From assembly GCF_000222685.1 (NCBI RefSeq), contig NZ_AFWJ01000168.1:1-46916 (forward strand): a DNA stretch of 46,916 nt. The letters run 5' to 3'. This DNA comes from Vibrio nigripulchritudo ATCC 27043. GTDB taxonomy: Bacteria > Pseudomonadota > Gammaproteobacteria > Enterobacterales > Vibrionaceae. The notes beneath the pieces were generated by a model. The model had not been told where the DNA came from, made no database searches, and saw only the letters and a program-made list of their open reading frames with translations. Below, piece after piece: positions 25,483 to 36,300 of this stretch (positions are counted from its first letter, which is position 1; every line of letters starts with the position of its first letter). The position numbers and the translations under genes were made by a program.

Positions 25483-25572
25483 AACTCGCATTTTTTTGTG
25501 ACGAGTTATTTAAGAGGATGTTGCGATTTTGACCAGGGTGTCAGGTCAAAACCGGACACAAAATGTCGTGTC
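25483..25572 (+). promoter_or_regulatory. Three inverted repeats upstream of nqrA
   Basis: The 444-base gap before nqrA contains three neat inverted repeats in its last 145 bases. AACTCG/CGAGTT (25483-25507) has a T-rich loop. TTTTGACC/GGTCAAAA (25527-25551) has an exact 8-bp arm and a 9-base loop. GACAC/GTGTC (25555-25572) has an 8-base loop. They end 54 bases before the nqrA ATG. They could be operator sites for a regulator of nqr or a structured leader RNA; none has a T-run after it. The first 300 bases of the gap are AT-rich, and I see no gene in them. Confidence 0.45.
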
Positions 25573-25626
25573 TAACTTTTACGCAATTAAAAGAATCTTT
25601 TTCCCGATAAAGTAGTGCAAGTGCGT

Positions 25627-26967
25627 ATGATTACAATAAAGAAGGGTTTGGATATTCCAATTTCTGGAGTTCCATCCCAGGTGATAAGTGATGGCAAGTC
25701 CATCAATAAAGTCGCCTTGCTTGGCGAAGAGTACGTTGGAATGCGTCCTACGATGCATTGTCGCGTAGGCGATGTAGTGAAAAAAGGTCAAGTTCTTTTT
25801 GTCGACAAAAAGAATGAAGGCGTTAAATTCACTGCTCCAGCGAGTGGTAAAGTCATTGAAATTAACCGTGGCGCTAAGCGCGTACTTCAATCTGTAGTAA
25901 TTGAAGTAGAAGGTGATGAGAAAGTGACTTTCGACAGTTACGCAGCCGATAAGCTAGTCAGTCTTGACCGTGAAACGATCAAAACTCAGCTAGTTGAATC
26001 AGGTATGTGGACTGCACTTCGTACTCGTCCGTTCAGCAAGGTTCCTGCGATCGAGTCTTCAACTCAAGCTATCTTCGTTACGGCAATGGATACCAATCCA
26101 TTGGCAGCAGATGCTGGAGTTATCATCAATGAGCAAGCCGAAGCGTTTACCGCTGGTCTAGACATTATCTCTCGTCTGACTGAAGGCAAAGTTTACGTAT
26201 GTAAAAATGGCAATAGTCTGCCTCGCTCATCTCAATCTAATGTTGAAGAACATGTATTTGATGGACCGCACCCTGCTGGGCTTGCTGGCACACACATGCA
26301 CTTCTTATACCCTGTTAATGAAGCTGTATCTGCATGGAGCATCAACTACCAAGATGTGATTGCATTTGGTCAGCTATTCCTGACAGGTGAGCTATACACT
26401 GATCGTGTGGTTTCTCTGGCAGGTCCAGTTGTAAACAACCCACGTTTGGTTCGCACAACTGTAGGTGCAAGCCTGGAACAACTGGCTGATGGCGAGTTGA
26501 TGCCTGGCGATGTACGCATTATTTCCGGTTCTGTGCTTGCTGGTACCCAAGCGAAAGGTCCTCATGCCTACCTTGGTCGTTACCACCTTCAAGTATCTGC
26601 AATTCGTGAAGGCTATGAGAAAGAGCTATTTGGCTGGGCAATGCCTGGTAAGAACAAATACTCGATTACTCGCGCATATCTTGGTCACCTGTTCTCAGGT
26701 CGTCTATTCAACATGACAACAACGACCAACGGTAGTGATCGTTCTATGGTGCCAATCGGTAACTATGAGAAGGTACTACCTCTGGATATGGAACCAACTT
26801 TGCTGCTTCGTGACCTGTGTGCCGGCGATACTGACAGTGCTCAAGCACTGGGTGCGCTAGAGCTGGACGAAGAAGATTTGGCATTGTGCACCTTTGTGTG
26901 CCCTGGCAAATATGAATACGGCGAGTTGCTTCGTGAATGTCTAGACAAGATCGAGAAGGAAGGTTAA
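25627..26967 (+). CDS. nqrA: Na+-NQR subunit A
   Basis: NqrA is the peripheral cytoplasmic subunit of the Na+-pumping NADH:ubiquinone oxidoreductase and takes part in quinone binding. The 446-residue product starts [14 protein letters not shown] and runs [58 protein letters not shown] and [39 protein letters not shown], very close to V. cholerae NqrA. The open frame extends four codons upstream to a GTG, but the family start is the ATG at 25627. It is the first gene of nqrABCDEF. Codon use (GGT, CGT, CTG rich) marks high expression. Confidence 0.98.
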   Translation: MITIKKGLDIPISGVPSQVISDGKSINKVALLGEEYVGMRPTMHCRVGDVVKKGQVLFVDKKNEGVKFTAPASGKVIEINRGAKRVLQSVVIEVEGDEKVTFDSYAADKLVSLDRETIKTQLVESGMWTALRTRPFSKVPAIESSTQAIFVTAMDTNPLAADAGVIINEQAEAFTAGLDIISRLTEGKVYVCKNGNSLPRSSQSNVEEHVFDGPHPAGLAGTHMHFLYPVNEAVSAWSINYQDVIAFGQLFLTGELYTDRVVSLAGPVVNNPRLVRTTVGASLEQLADGELMPGDVRIISGSVLAGTQAKGPHAYLGRYHLQVSAIREGYEKELFGWAMPGKNKYSITRAYLGHLFSGRLFNMTTTTNGSDRSMVPIGNYEKVLPLDMEPTLLLRDLCAGDTDSAQALGALELDEEDLALCTFVCPGKYEYGELLRECLDKIEKEG

Positions 26968-26970
26968 GTC

Positions 26971-28215
26971 ATGGCCCTGAAGAAGTTTCTTGAAGATATC
27001 GAGCACCATTTTGAGCCAGGTGGCAAACACGAGAAATGGTTTGCTCTGTACGAAGCTGTAGCAACAGTTTTCTACACACCAGGTTTGGTGACAAAACGTG
27101 GTTCTCACGTTCGTGATAGCGTTGATTTGAAACGTATCATGATCATGGTTTGGTTTGCGACTTTCCCAGCAATTTTCTGGGGTATGTACAACGCAGGTAA
27201 CCAAGCAATTATGGGTCTGAATCATCTTTACCAAGGTGCAGAGCTTGCAGGCGTTGTTGCTGGCAACTGGCACTACTGGTTAACCGAGATGATTGCGGGA
27301 CCACTCTCCCTGGAAGCGGGGTGGGGGACCAAGATGATTCTTGGTGCAACCTACTTCTTGCCGATCTACCTGACAGTCTTTGTTGTGGGTGGTTTCTGGG
27401 AAGTCCTTTTCTGTATGGTTCGTAAGCACGAAGTTAACGAAGGTTTCTTTGTTACCTCTATCCTGTTTGCGTTAATTGTTCCACCAACACTTCCTCTATG
27501 GCAGGCAGCGCTAGGTATTACCTTCGGTGTTGTTGTTGCGAAAGAGATCTTCGGTGGTACAGGTCGTAACTTCCTTAACCCAGCGCTTGCAGGTCGTGCT
27601 TTCCTATTCTTTGCTTACCCAGCACAAATCTCTGGTGACGTAGTTTGGACTGCGGCAGATGGTTTCTCTGGTGCAACTGCTCTAAGCCAGTGGGCTCAAG
27701 GCGGTAACGGTGCACTAGTGAACACAATCACTGGTGAAGCAATCACTTGGATGGATGCATTCCTAGGTAATATCCCTGGCTCTATTGGTGAAGTGTCAAC
27801 TCTGGCACTGATGATTGGTGCCGCGTTTATTGTCTACATTGGTGTTGCCTCGTGGCGAATCATCGTTGGTGTTATGTTGGGTATGGTGGCAACGTCATTC
27901 CTGTTCAACATCATCGGTTCAGACACGAACCCACTGTTCAGCATGCCTTGGCACTGGCACCTTGTTTTGGGTGGCTTTGCATTTGGTATGTTCTTCATGG
28001 CAACCGACCCAGTATCAGCTTCCTTTACCAACAAAGGTAAATGGGCATACGGTGCATTGATTGGTGCTATGTGTGTGATGATTCGTGTAGTTAACCCAGC
28101 TTACCCTGAAGGTATGATGCTGGCGATTCTATTCGCGAACCTATTCGCACCTCTGTTCGACCACGTAGTGATCGAGAAGAACATCAAGCGGAGAAAAGCA
28201 CGTTATGGCAAGTAA
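26971..28215 (+). CDS. nqrB: Na+-NQR subunit B
   Basis: NqrB is a membrane subunit carrying covalent FMN and, in V. cholerae, riboflavin, and it lies on the sodium path. The 414-residue product has multiple hydrophobic helices. The flavinylation motif SGAT places the FMN-bearing threonine at residue 236, identical in position to V. cholerae NqrB. The FMN is attached by the ApbE encoded downstream. The ATG follows the nqrA stop by 3 bases, and the 3' end overlaps nqrC by 11 bases. Confidence 0.98.
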   Translation: MALKKFLEDIEHHFEPGGKHEKWFALYEAVATVFYTPGLVTKRGSHVRDSVDLKRIMIMVWFATFPAIFWGMYNAGNQAIMGLNHLYQGAELAGVVAGNWHYWLTEMIAGPLSLEAGWGTKMILGATYFLPIYLTVFVVGGFWEVLFCMVRKHEVNEGFFVTSILFALIVPPTLPLWQAALGITFGVVVAKEIFGGTGRNFLNPALAGRAFLFFAYPAQISGDVVWTAADGFSGATALSQWAQGGNGALVNTITGEAITWMDAFLGNIPGSIGEVSTLALMIGAAFIVYIGVASWRIIVGVMLGMVATSFLFNIIGSDTNPLFSMPWHWHLVLGGFAFGMFFMATDPVSASFTNKGKWAYGALIGAMCVMIRVVNPAYPEGMMLAILFANLFAPLFDHVVIEKNIKRRKARYGK

Positions 28216-28993
28216 TAACGATAGCATTAAAAAGACGCTGGGTGTTGTTGTCGGATTGAGTCTGGTTTGTTCAATCGTTGTATCAACAGCAGCCGTAGGT
28301 CTACGTAGTCAGCAGAAAGCTAATGCTGTACTCGACAAACAAAGCAAGATCGTTGAAGTTGCAGGCTATGAAGCAGGTAGTGCTGCAGAGGTTCGTTCAC
28401 TGTTTGGTGAGAAAATAGAACCGCGTCTGGTTGATTTTAAATCAGGTGACTTCATTGAAAAAACAGAAGATGGCTTCACTGCGGCTGACTACGATCAGCG
28501 TAAAGCATCGAAAGATCCTTCTTCGTCAATCAAACTGACCGCTGACGACGACAAAGCGAAAATCATTCGTCGTGCCAACACGGGTATCGTTTATCTGGTT
28601 AAAGATGGCGACGCAATATCTAAAGTGATTATCCCTGTTCACGGTAATGGTCTATGGTCAATGATGTACGCTTTTGTTGCGGTTGAAACCGACGGCAACA
28701 CAGTTTCGGGCATCACTTACTACGAGCAGGGTGAAACTCCTGGACTTGGTGGTGAGGTTGAAAACCCAAGCTGGCGTGCACAGTTCGTAGGCAAGAAATT
28801 GTTCGACGAAAACCATCAACCAGCAATCAAGGTTGTAAAAGGTGGAGCTCCTGAAGGTTCAGCGCACGGCGTTGACGGTCTATCAGGTGCAACACTGACT
28901 GGTAATGGTGTTCAAGGTACATTCGACTTCTGGTTAGGTGACAAGGGCTTTGGTCCGTTCCTAGCTAAAGTTCGTGACGGAGGTCTGAACTAA
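28205..28993 (+). CDS. nqrC: Na+-NQR subunit C
   Basis: NqrC has one N-terminal membrane helix (about residues 13-33) and a periplasmic FMN domain. The SGAT motif near the C-terminus puts the FMN-linked threonine at residue 230 (225 in V. cholerae, which has a slightly shorter protein). Other family stretches are [16 protein letters not shown] and [25 protein letters not shown]. The gene overlaps nqrB by 11 bases and its TAA/ATG junction with nqrD shares one base, showing strong translational coupling. Product length is 262 residues. Confidence 0.98.
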   Translation: MASNNDSIKKTLGVVVGLSLVCSIVVSTAAVGLRSQQKANAVLDKQSKIVEVAGYEAGSAAEVRSLFGEKIEPRLVDFKSGDFIEKTEDGFTAADYDQRKASKDPSSSIKLTADDDKAKIIRRANTGIVYLVKDGDAISKVIIPVHGNGLWSMMYAFVAVETDGNTVSGITYYEQGETPGLGGEVENPSWRAQFVGKKLFDENHQPAIKVVKGGAPEGSAHGVDGLSGATLTGNGVQGTFDFWLGDKGFGPFLAKVRDGGLN

Positions 28994-29625
28994 TGTCTGG
29001 TGCACAAGATGTTAAAAAGAGCCTGTTAGCGCCTGTATTGGATAACAACCCAATCGCGCTTCAGGTACTGGGTGTGTGTTCTGCACTTGCAGTAACCACC
29101 AAACTTGAGACAGCATTCGTTATGACACTGGCGGTAGTATTCGTTACTGCATTGTCTAACTTCTTTGTTTCTCTTATTCGTAATCACATTCCTAACAGTG
29201 TGCGTATCATCGTTCAGATGGCAATCATCGCATCACTGGTAATCGTGGTAGACCAAATCCTGAAAGCATACTTGTACGACATCTCTAAGCAGTTGTCTGT
29301 ATTCGTTGGCTTGATCATTACAAACTGTATTGTAATGGGTCGTGCTGAAGCATTCGCGATGAAATCGGCTCCACTGCCATCTCTAATAGATGGTATTGGT
29401 AACGGTCTGGGTTACGGCTTCGTTCTTATTACTGTTGGATTCTTCCGCGAATTGTTTGGCTCGGGCAAACTATTCAACATGGAAGTACTTCCTCTAGTGA
29501 GCAACGGTGGTTGGTATCAGCCTAACGGTCTGATGCTTCTTGCACCATCTGCATTCTTCCTGATCGGCTTCCTTATCTGGGCGATCCGTACGTTCAAACC
29601 AGAACAAGTAGAAGCGAAGGAGTAA
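28993..29625 (+). CDS. nqrD: Na+-NQR subunit D
   Basis: NqrD is a six-helix integral membrane subunit that pairs with NqrE and shares an intramembrane iron-sulfur centre with it. Both ligand cysteines are present: Cys29 (in [11 protein letters not shown]) and Cys112 (in [13 protein letters not shown]), at the same numbers as in V. cholerae. The 210-residue length is exact for the family. It is homologous to RnfE/RsxE, but the operon context makes it NqrD. The start shares a base with the nqrC stop. Confidence 0.98.
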   Translation: MSGAQDVKKSLLAPVLDNNPIALQVLGVCSALAVTTKLETAFVMTLAVVFVTALSNFFVSLIRNHIPNSVRIIVQMAIIASLVIVVDQILKAYLYDISKQLSVFVGLIITNCIVMGRAEAFAMKSAPLPSLIDGIGNGLGYGFVLITVGFFRELFGSGKLFNMEVLPLVSNGGWYQPNGLMLLAPSAFFLIGFLIWAIRTFKPEQVEAKE

Positions 29626-29632
29626 GGGCGTC

Positions 29633-30229
29633 ATGGAACATTATATTAGTCTGTTAGTTAAATCGATTTTCATCGAAAACTTAGCACTGTCGTTCTTCTT
29701 AGGTATGTGTACTTTCCTTGCGGTATCTAAGAAAGTTAAGACGTCATTCGGTCTTGGTGTAGCGGTTGTTTTCGTACTAACAGTTGCAGTACCAGTAAAC
29801 AACCTGCTTTATAACCTGGTTCTTAAAGAGAACGCATTGGTTGAAGGTGTAGACCTAAGCTTCCTGAACTTCATTACGTTCATCGGTGTAATCGCAGCAT
29901 TGGTTCAGATTCTGGAAATGATTCTAGACCGATTCTTCCCACCTCTATACAACGCACTGGGTATCTTCCTGCCGCTTATTACGGTGAACTGTGCGATCTT
30001 TGGTGGCGTATCATTCATGGTACAGCGTGATTACAACTTTGCTGAGTCTGTGGTTTACGGCTTCGGTTCTGGTGTGGGTTGGATGCTTGCAATCGTCGCA
30101 TTGGCGGGTATTCGTGAGAAGATGAAGTACTCAGACGTCCCTCCGGGTCTACGTGGTCTAGGCATCACGTTTATCTCTGTTGGTCTTATGGCGCTGGGCT
30201 TCATGTCCTTCTCTGGTGTTCAACTGTAA
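29633..30229 (+). CDS. nqrE: Na+-NQR subunit E
   Basis: NqrE is the six-helix partner of NqrD with inverted topology. Cys26 (in [11 protein letters not shown]) and the cysteine of [13 protein letters not shown] correspond to the second pair of iron ligands of the NqrD/E centre. The 198-residue product is the standard length and starts 7 bases after the nqrD stop, with AAGGAG upstream. It is homologous to RnfA/RsxA. Confidence 0.98.
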   Translation: MEHYISLLVKSIFIENLALSFFLGMCTFLAVSKKVKTSFGLGVAVVFVLTVAVPVNNLLYNLVLKENALVEGVDLSFLNFITFIGVIAALVQILEMILDRFFPPLYNALGIFLPLITVNCAIFGGVSFMVQRDYNFAESVVYGFGSGVGWMLAIVALAGIREKMKYSDVPPGLRGLGITFISVGLMALGFMSFSGVQL

Positions 30230-30246
30230 GGTATAAGGAATAGTCA

Positions 30247-31470
30247 ATGGACATTATTCTTGGTGTAGTGATGTTTACACTGATTGTTCTAGCCCTGGTT
30301 CTGGTAATTTTGTTTGCCAAATCCAAGCTAGTACCAACAGGTGACATTACAATTTCCGTAAACGACAACCCTGATCTGGCGATCGTGACTCAACCAGGTA
30401 GCAAGCTGCTTGGTGCTCTGGCTGGTGCAGGTGTATTCGTATCTTCTGCTTGTGGTGGCGGTGGCTCTTGTGGTCAGTGTCGCGTAAAAGTGAAATCTGG
30501 TGGTGGCGATATCCTACCTACCGAGCTTGACCACATTACTAAAGGTGAAGCGCGTGAAGGTGAGCGTCTGGCATGTCAGGTAGCAATGAAAACCGACATG
30601 GACATCGAGCTTCCAGAAGAAATCTTCGGTGTTAAAAAGTGGGAATGTACGGTTATCTCTAACGATAACAAAGCAACATTCATCAAAGAACTTAAGATTC
30701 AGATCCCTGATGGCGAATCAGTACCTTTCCGTGCTGGTGGTTACATTCAGATCGAAGCGCCAGTTCACCACGTGAAATACGCTGACTACGATATTCCTGA
30801 GGAATACCGTGAAGACTGGGACAAGTTCAACCTGTTCCGTTACGAGTCGAAAGTCAACGAAGAAACTATTCGTGCATACTCAATGGCGAACTACCCAGAA
30901 GAAGAAGGCATTATTATGCTGAACGTGCGTATCGCTACGCCGCCGCCTAATAATCCTGATGTACCACCTGGTATCATGTCTTCATACATCTGGTCTCTTA
31001 AAGAAGGCGACAAGTGTACGATTTCTGGTCCATTTGGTGAGTTCTTCGCGAAAGATACTGATGCTGAAATGGTATTCGTTGGTGGTGGTGCAGGTATGGC
31101 ACCGATGCGTTCGCATATCTTCGATCAGCTTAAGCGTCTTAACTCTTCTCGTAAGATGTCGTTCTGGTACGGTGCACGTTCTAAGCGTGAAATGTTCTAC
31201 GTGGAAGACTTCGACGGTCTGCAAGCTGAGAACGATAACTTCGTTTGGCACTGTGCTCTGTCTGACCCTATGCCAGAAGATAACTGGGAAGGTTACACAG
31301 GCTTCATCCACAACGTACTGTATGAAAACTATCTGAAGGATCATGATGCGCCTGAAGATTGTGAGTACTACATGTGTGGTCCACCAATGATGAACGCGGC
31401 TGTAATCGGCATGCTGAAAGATCTTGGTGTAGAAGACGAAAACATCCTATTGGATGACTTCGGTGGCTAA
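30247..31470 (+). CDS. nqrF: Na+-NQR subunit F (NADH dehydrogenase, 2Fe-2S, FAD)
   Basis: NqrF is the electron entry subunit: it oxidises NADH through FAD and passes electrons to a 2Fe-2S cluster. It has one N-terminal helix, a ferredoxin domain with cluster cysteines 69, 75, 78 ([12 protein letters not shown]) and 110, an FAD domain with [13 protein letters not shown], and an NADH domain with [14 protein letters not shown] and [11 protein letters not shown]. The 407-residue product ends in LLDDFGG, typical of the family. A terminator-like hairpin follows 21 bases after the stop, so nqrF is the natural end of the main nqr transcript. Confidence 0.98.
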   Translation: MDIILGVVMFTLIVLALVLVILFAKSKLVPTGDITISVNDNPDLAIVTQPGSKLLGALAGAGVFVSSACGGGGSCGQCRVKVKSGGGDILPTELDHITKGEAREGERLACQVAMKTDMDIELPEEIFGVKKWECTVISNDNKATFIKELKIQIPDGESVPFRAGGYIQIEAPVHHVKYADYDIPEEYREDWDKFNLFRYESKVNEETIRAYSMANYPEEEGIIMLNVRIATPPPNNPDVPPGIMSSYIWSLKEGDKCTISGPFGEFFAKDTDAEMVFVGGGAGMAPMRSHIFDQLKRLNSSRKMSFWYGARSKREMFYVEDFDGLQAENDNFVWHCALSDPMPEDNWEGYTGFIHNVLYENYLKDHDAPEDCEYYMCGPPMMNAAVIGMLKDLGVEDENILLDDFGG

Positions 31471-31491
31471 TCTCACCTAAGTGATTGAATT

Positions 31492-31525
31492 ATGGCTGAC
31501 TCAATTGAGTCGGCCATTTATTTTT
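31492..31525 (+). terminator. Intrinsic terminator between nqrF and apbE
   Basis: ATGGC and GCCAT flank an inner stem GACTCAATTGAGTC with one mismatch, giving a long hairpin (31492-31517) followed by TTATTTTT. It should stop or reduce read-through from the nqr operon into apbE and nqrM. Confidence 0.8.
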
Positions 31526-31611
31526 GCAGTCTCAAGTTGTTATAGAACAGCGCCTTCGGTGCAAGACTCTTTTCTTTATCAACTTTCATAATAATTATCA
31601 GGAGTGAGCAA

Positions 31612-32616
31612 GTGAAACTTTGGCTTGTTGCATTAACTTCCTTACTGGCACTGGTGGGATGTACCCAACCGAAAGAACAGATCCATTTATCCGGTCCTAC
31701 TATGGGAACCACCTATAATATTAAATATATCGAGGTGGATGGTGCGCCAGCATCTGACGATATTCAGGTTGAAGTGGACAAATTGCTTGAATTGGTTAAC
31801 GACCAGATGTCGACGTATCGTAAAGATTCTGAGCTGAGCCGTTTCAACCAGTACAAAGGTAGCGACGCATTTGAAGTCTCGCCTGAAACGGCAATTGTAG
31901 TGAAGGAAGCGATCAGGCTGAACCAGCTGACTCGTGGCGCTTTAGATGTGACTGTAGGTCCTCTTGTTAACTTGTGGGGATTTGGTCCTGAAGCTCGCCC
32001 TGAAGTGGTTCCATCAGACGAAGAGCTGAACGCTCGCAAAGCGATGACCGGTATTCAGCACCTGAGCGTTACGTCGAGTACGTTAACCAAAACGCTACCA
32101 GACTTGTATGTTGACTTGTCTACTATCGCAAAAGGCTGGGGCGTGGATGTGGTAGCGAACTACATTGAATCGCTGGGCATCAACAACTACATGGTTGAGA
32201 TTGGTGGTGAGATTCGCTTAAAAGGCGTCAATCAGGAAGAGGTACCTTGGCGCATCGCGATTGAGAAGCCATCGACCACTGAGCGAGCGATTCAGGAAAT
32301 CATTGAGCCGGGCAACATGGCGATTGCCACCTCAGGTGACTACCGAAACTACTTTGAAAAGGATGGTGTTCGTTATTCGCATATCATCAACCCGCAAACC
32401 GGGAAACCGATTAGCCATAAAGTGGTGTCGGTCACAGTACTTCACCCATCCAGTATGACCGCAGATGGTCTATCTACTGGTATTATGGTGTTAGGTGAAG
32501 ATGCTGGTCTGGAGATCGCGAACGAAAATAACCTTGCCGTTATGATTATTGTAAAAACAGAGCAAGGGTTCGAAGAAATCTACTCAGACACTTTTAAGCA
32601 GTATTTAAATAAATAA
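31612..32616 (+). CDS. apbE: FAD:protein FMN transferase ApbE (lipoprotein)
   Basis: ApbE transfers FMN from FAD to threonine in the SGAT motifs of NqrB and NqrC. It is exported: a signal peptide with lipobox LVGC gives a lipidated Cys17. The body shows SGPTMGTTYNIKYIEV, QMSTYRKDSELSRFN, RGALDVTVGPLVNLWGFGP, DLSTIAKGWGVDVVANYIESLG, NYMVEIGGEIRLKG and SHIINPQTGKPI, all classic for the family. At 334 residues it is of normal length. It is adjacent to nqrM and downstream of the enzyme it matures, separated from nqrF by a terminator. SD-like AGGAG lies near the ATG. Confidence 0.97.
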   Translation: MKLWLVALTSLLALVGCTQPKEQIHLSGPTMGTTYNIKYIEVDGAPASDDIQVEVDKLLELVNDQMSTYRKDSELSRFNQYKGSDAFEVSPETAIVVKEAIRLNQLTRGALDVTVGPLVNLWGFGPEARPEVVPSDEELNARKAMTGIQHLSVTSSTLTKTLPDLYVDLSTIAKGWGVDVVANYIESLGINNYMVEIGGEIRLKGVNQEEVPWRIAIEKPSTTERAIQEIIEPGNMAIATSGDYRNYFEKDGVRYSHIINPQTGKPISHKVVSVTVLHPSSMTADGLSTGIMVLGEDAGLEIANENNLAVMIIVKTEQGFEEIYSDTFKQYLNK

Positions 32617-32631
32617 TAGGAGTCGTGAGCA

Positions 32632-32865
32632 ATGACTGAGTTTATCGTTACATTCGGGTTTTTCTTGACGATTGTTACCGCTATGTCTGTTGGTTACATC
32701 TTCCAGAAAAAAGTGGTTAAGGGCAGTTGTGGCGGCTTGGATGCTGTAGGTATTGATAAGGTATGTAATTGCCCAGAGCCTTGCGATGCGCGTAAGAAGC
32801 GTGAAGCACGAGAAGCGATGCGTGCTGAAAAGATTGCCTCTTGGGAAAAAGACAAAATTCTTTGA
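32632..32865 (+). CDS. nqrM: (Na+)-NQR maturation protein NqrM
   Basis: NqrM is a small membrane protein needed to assemble Na+-NQR, proposed to deliver iron to the NqrD/E centre. The 77-residue product has one helix (about residues 5-24) and four cysteines at 33, 45, 47 and 51 (GSCGGLD and VCNCPEPC), the conserved set of the family, followed by a charged helical tail. It starts 15 bases after apbE and ends before a strong terminator. Confidence 0.95.
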   Translation: MTEFIVTFGFFLTIVTAMSVGYIFQKKVVKGSCGGLDAVGIDKVCNCPEPCDARKKREAREAMRAEKIASWEKDKIL

Positions 32866-32887
32866 TTTTTCTGCTGCCAGAATGAAC

Positions 32888-32915
32888 AAAGCTCAGCAAA
32901 TTGCTGAGCTTTTTT
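32888..32915 (+). terminator. Intrinsic terminator after nqrM
   Basis: AAAGCTCAGCA and TGCTGAGCTTT form an 11-bp stem with an AAT loop, followed by a run of Ts. It closes the nqr-apbE-nqrM cluster and faces the convergent minus-strand block. Confidence 0.9.
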
Positions 32916-32974
32916 GATCTTTGGCTTTTTGGATGTATGTGGTGTTGAAGTCAGGCGCTTGTACCAAGTTCAGA

Positions 32975-33343
32975 CTATTTGGGACTGGTCAGAGCCACAG
33001 CGTAGCGCCACGATTCGCCCTGCTCCCCCTGAAAAGCCATGTTTGCCTCTCCACCGCGCTTGTCCAGCGAGTAGACGGGCAACTCAGTTGTCACTGGTTG
33101 TCCGTTATTTTGGCAAGTCAGGTTACTCTCTATTATTACCTGCCCGTCCGACTTAGGGGTGATTCGCCCTAAGTATTTGCATTCACCTGAAACTGCAGCT
33201 CCCCACTCATTAGACTCCAGAAACGCCTCGAAATAGTGATTCCGTGCCCCTTCATCTAAAGTGATACATAGCTTGTAGTCGAAATTGGCAAATGCGGGAA
33301 AGCACATTGTAGACAGCACCACTGCTGCAAATAGTTTTCTCAT
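32975..33343 (-). CDS. Small secreted hypothetical protein
   Basis: A 122-residue precursor with a clear signal peptide (MRKLFAAVVLSTMCFPAFA, cleavage after about residue 19), then about 103 mature residues with no membrane segment. Mature cysteines fall in YKLCITL, GECKYLG and LTCQNNG, so one disulfide is possible. It looks like a small beta-rich periplasmic domain; I do not recognise the family. It starts 9 bases after the AsmA-family stop on the same strand, so the two genes almost certainly share a transcript, and its product may work with AsmA in the envelope. Confidence 0.7.
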   Translation of the reverse strand: MRKLFAAVVLSTMCFPAFANFDYKLCITLDEGARNHYFEAFLESNEWGAAVSGECKYLGRITPKSDGQVIIESNLTCQNNGQPVTTELPVYSLDKRGGEANMAFQGEQGESWRYAVALTSPK

Positions 33344-33352
33344 TTTTAACCC

Positions 33353-36300
33353 TTACTGCTTAACTGCTATTCCGCGTGAAATCGCTTCACATACATGGCT
33401 ACCGTCGCTTTGTAATGGTTTTTCTACCAGCCAGCGAATCGGCGAGATAACCGGGCTGGTGGTGAAGCGTACGGATGTTTCCAAAATTGCGGAAAGTGGG
33501 ACATTGAAATCAAAGTCCTCAAAACTGCCAGACACTTCTACTGGTGTCTGTAAGCTAAATATCTGCGCTGACTTAGGTCTTGGTGTCAGGTACAGGTCAA
33601 ATGTGCGGTTTGGGTATGAAGCGTTAAACGAACCGTTTACCTGAATTCGTGTGGTATCGAGCAACACATCACGCTGGCTCATCTCACCATTTTGAACGTC
33701 AAACCCGCCCGCGACACAGTTAAGCACCGACTCTTGCTCTTCAGTAAAGCTTGGTAATATGGCATCCGTTAAATTCACTGCCCATAAGTCGATAAGATCG
33801 GCTTCAAATTCCTTTGGCCAAACCGAAAAACCAATAAAGCCATTTGCGTTGTTCATTAGGCTGTCAGGGGTGTTGGCCAGACTGGTCAGATTAAAGTATG
33901 TACTGAGCTCTCCACCCATATTTGTTTTCTTGTCGATACGACGAGCAATTACCCCGTAATCGAAACGATGAACCTGGCCTTGCATGGCAATATCAAACAG
34001 CTTTTCTTGCGCGGCTATTTCTCCAGCCAGGGATACAGAGCCGCCCGGAATACGAACTTTTAAAGACGACACGGTCATCTTTCCGTTTGTCAGTTTTAGC
34101 CGGGCTTCTGTAGCGCCCAGCCAGTCGTTACCTGAACGTACGTTGTTGACGTCCAGAGAGAGCTCTAAATTCGCCCACGATAGCCCTTCTGGGCTGAGTA
34201 CCAACGGCTGCTTTTGTTCGGTCGGTTTCGTTTCTTCTGGCTCTTTTGTTTTGTTGTCATCATTTGGTAGCCATGCTCTCCAGTTGCCGACTTTGAAGTC
34301 GTCCATCTGAATCAGATCAGAGGAAAGGGATAGAGCAATGTCTGGTCGATTAAATCGACCAAGCGGGCGAAGATGACCGCTACCTTCAAGTTCACTACTG
34401 CCAACATTAAGAATCAGATGTTTTAGCTGATATTGGACTTCATCGAGAGAAAGCTCCGCACTTAACTTGATGGGACCGTAGGGAGGAAGCGCAACCCCAG
34501 TGAATTCGTTAAGGCGATCAAGGTTAGGAATGTCGGCATTTAGCTTTAACGATAGCTTGGTGAAATCAAGGGGTAAGGAGAGCTGAGTTTGAGCTTTAAA
34601 CGCGATGTCACCGATATTGAATATGAGGTCGGCAGGCAGACTTTCAGTCAGTTGATTAGCTTCTTTCAAAGACACCGATGTGATTTGTAATTGCGTGTCT
34701 TTCCCCGAAACGTCGCCGTTTATAAGCAACTCTGTTGAACGCTCTGGTCCGGTATGAAAGCGTCCTTCCGCAATGCGGATTGCCATTGCCTTGCCTGTGT
34801 AGATATCGGGAATTTCTAGGTATCCACCCTGGAGCAGGGCATCGACCTCGGTCATCTCCATAAATTCAAGCAAGGTTTTGCCCGAGAGTGCCAATCTGAT
34901 CTTTGCACTGTCCAGCGACATCTTCATGTCATCAGCCACACCAAATGTCTTTGCCATTTCTGAAATGTCAGGTTTGCTGGCACTAAGATTCAACTCTGAA
35001 TGGATTTTTGCTGCATCTACGCTGAGGGACAAATCTCCTTTGAGAAGACTGTTAGCAAAGCGCATGGAAAACGGCGCTGAGCTCATCATCCCGTTTCTGA
35101 TTTTCCCACTAAAAGATAAACGTTCCAGTCGCTGCTGAGCCCAGAGTACTTGGTTCACTTTTAATGAGAGGTTGGCATCAAGAATATGGATGTCATTACT
35201 AAGTAGCGGAACGGAAAGGTTGACCCCTTTAGTTGGAACTGCCTGTTCAACTTCTGGCAGAGACTCTTCTTTCGCTAGCAGCGCCAACTGGTTGAAATCC
35301 AGTTTGTCGAATTGAGCATCAATGTTGACTAGACCCTGTTCAGACCCTTCCTGCCATTTGAGATTGAACTTCCCTTTGCTGTCCATTAACTGAAGATTTT
35401 GGGATTCAAAGGTTATCCAACGACCCTGATGGACAAGGTTGGCTCCAAACTTAAGGGGACCTGTCGCCTGTGCTTGAGTTCCCAGCCAAGGGCTAAGCTT
35501 GGCGATGTCCGGGCTGTGGATTTGAAGCGCAAACTGACTGCCAACGCCCCACTTGGTTTGTGGCAGTGTTCCAGATGCGGACAATTGCAACACTGGGCTA
35601 GCTAAGGTAAGGGTGGTTTGCCAGTCACGGCGATTGACAATATCAGATAGTGCACCAGCGTCTGCCGTAATAGTCGCAGGCACGCCTTGCAGTTTTCCGT
35701 GAATATCAATGTCGACGGGAATGTTCATTCCTGCTCTGAATCTTGCTTTATCAATGGCGAAGCTGGCATCTTGTGCCCATTCAACATGAGCATTGTCGAC
35801 GTCAAAAGAGAGATCGCTGTTGCTGATCCATTCCTTGAGCTTGGTTCCTTCCGTTGATACGGTCAGCAATGCATTGTCTAAATGCCCACGTGCGTTATCC
35901 ATACCTGCAAGCCAGCTTGCCAGCTCTCCCAATGAGGAGTCTTTCGCGCCCAGTTCTATGTTTAATCTTGATGACCACTCGGTGGCGTCGATTTCCGCAT
36001 TCCCCTGAAAAGGAACCTGGGCAATATTGGCGGCGAGGGGAGCACTCAGCTTGCCTTCTTTGCCTACAACAGACAGCGAGAGGCTGTTGATGTCCGTTCC
36101 CAGCCCCAAGATCTCACCTATGGTCAAGTTAAGGTTGGTGTGGGTTGCAACCAACCATTGATCCAAAGCTCGCTGTAATGGTGATTTTTGTGGTGGGGCA
36201 GAAGCAAAGCCCATCGCGTGCTGTTCTGGTTCAGGCTGAAGCCAGGGTCTGAGGTCAATCACGGGCACATCGAGCTTGCCATCAATCGTGTTGATATCGC

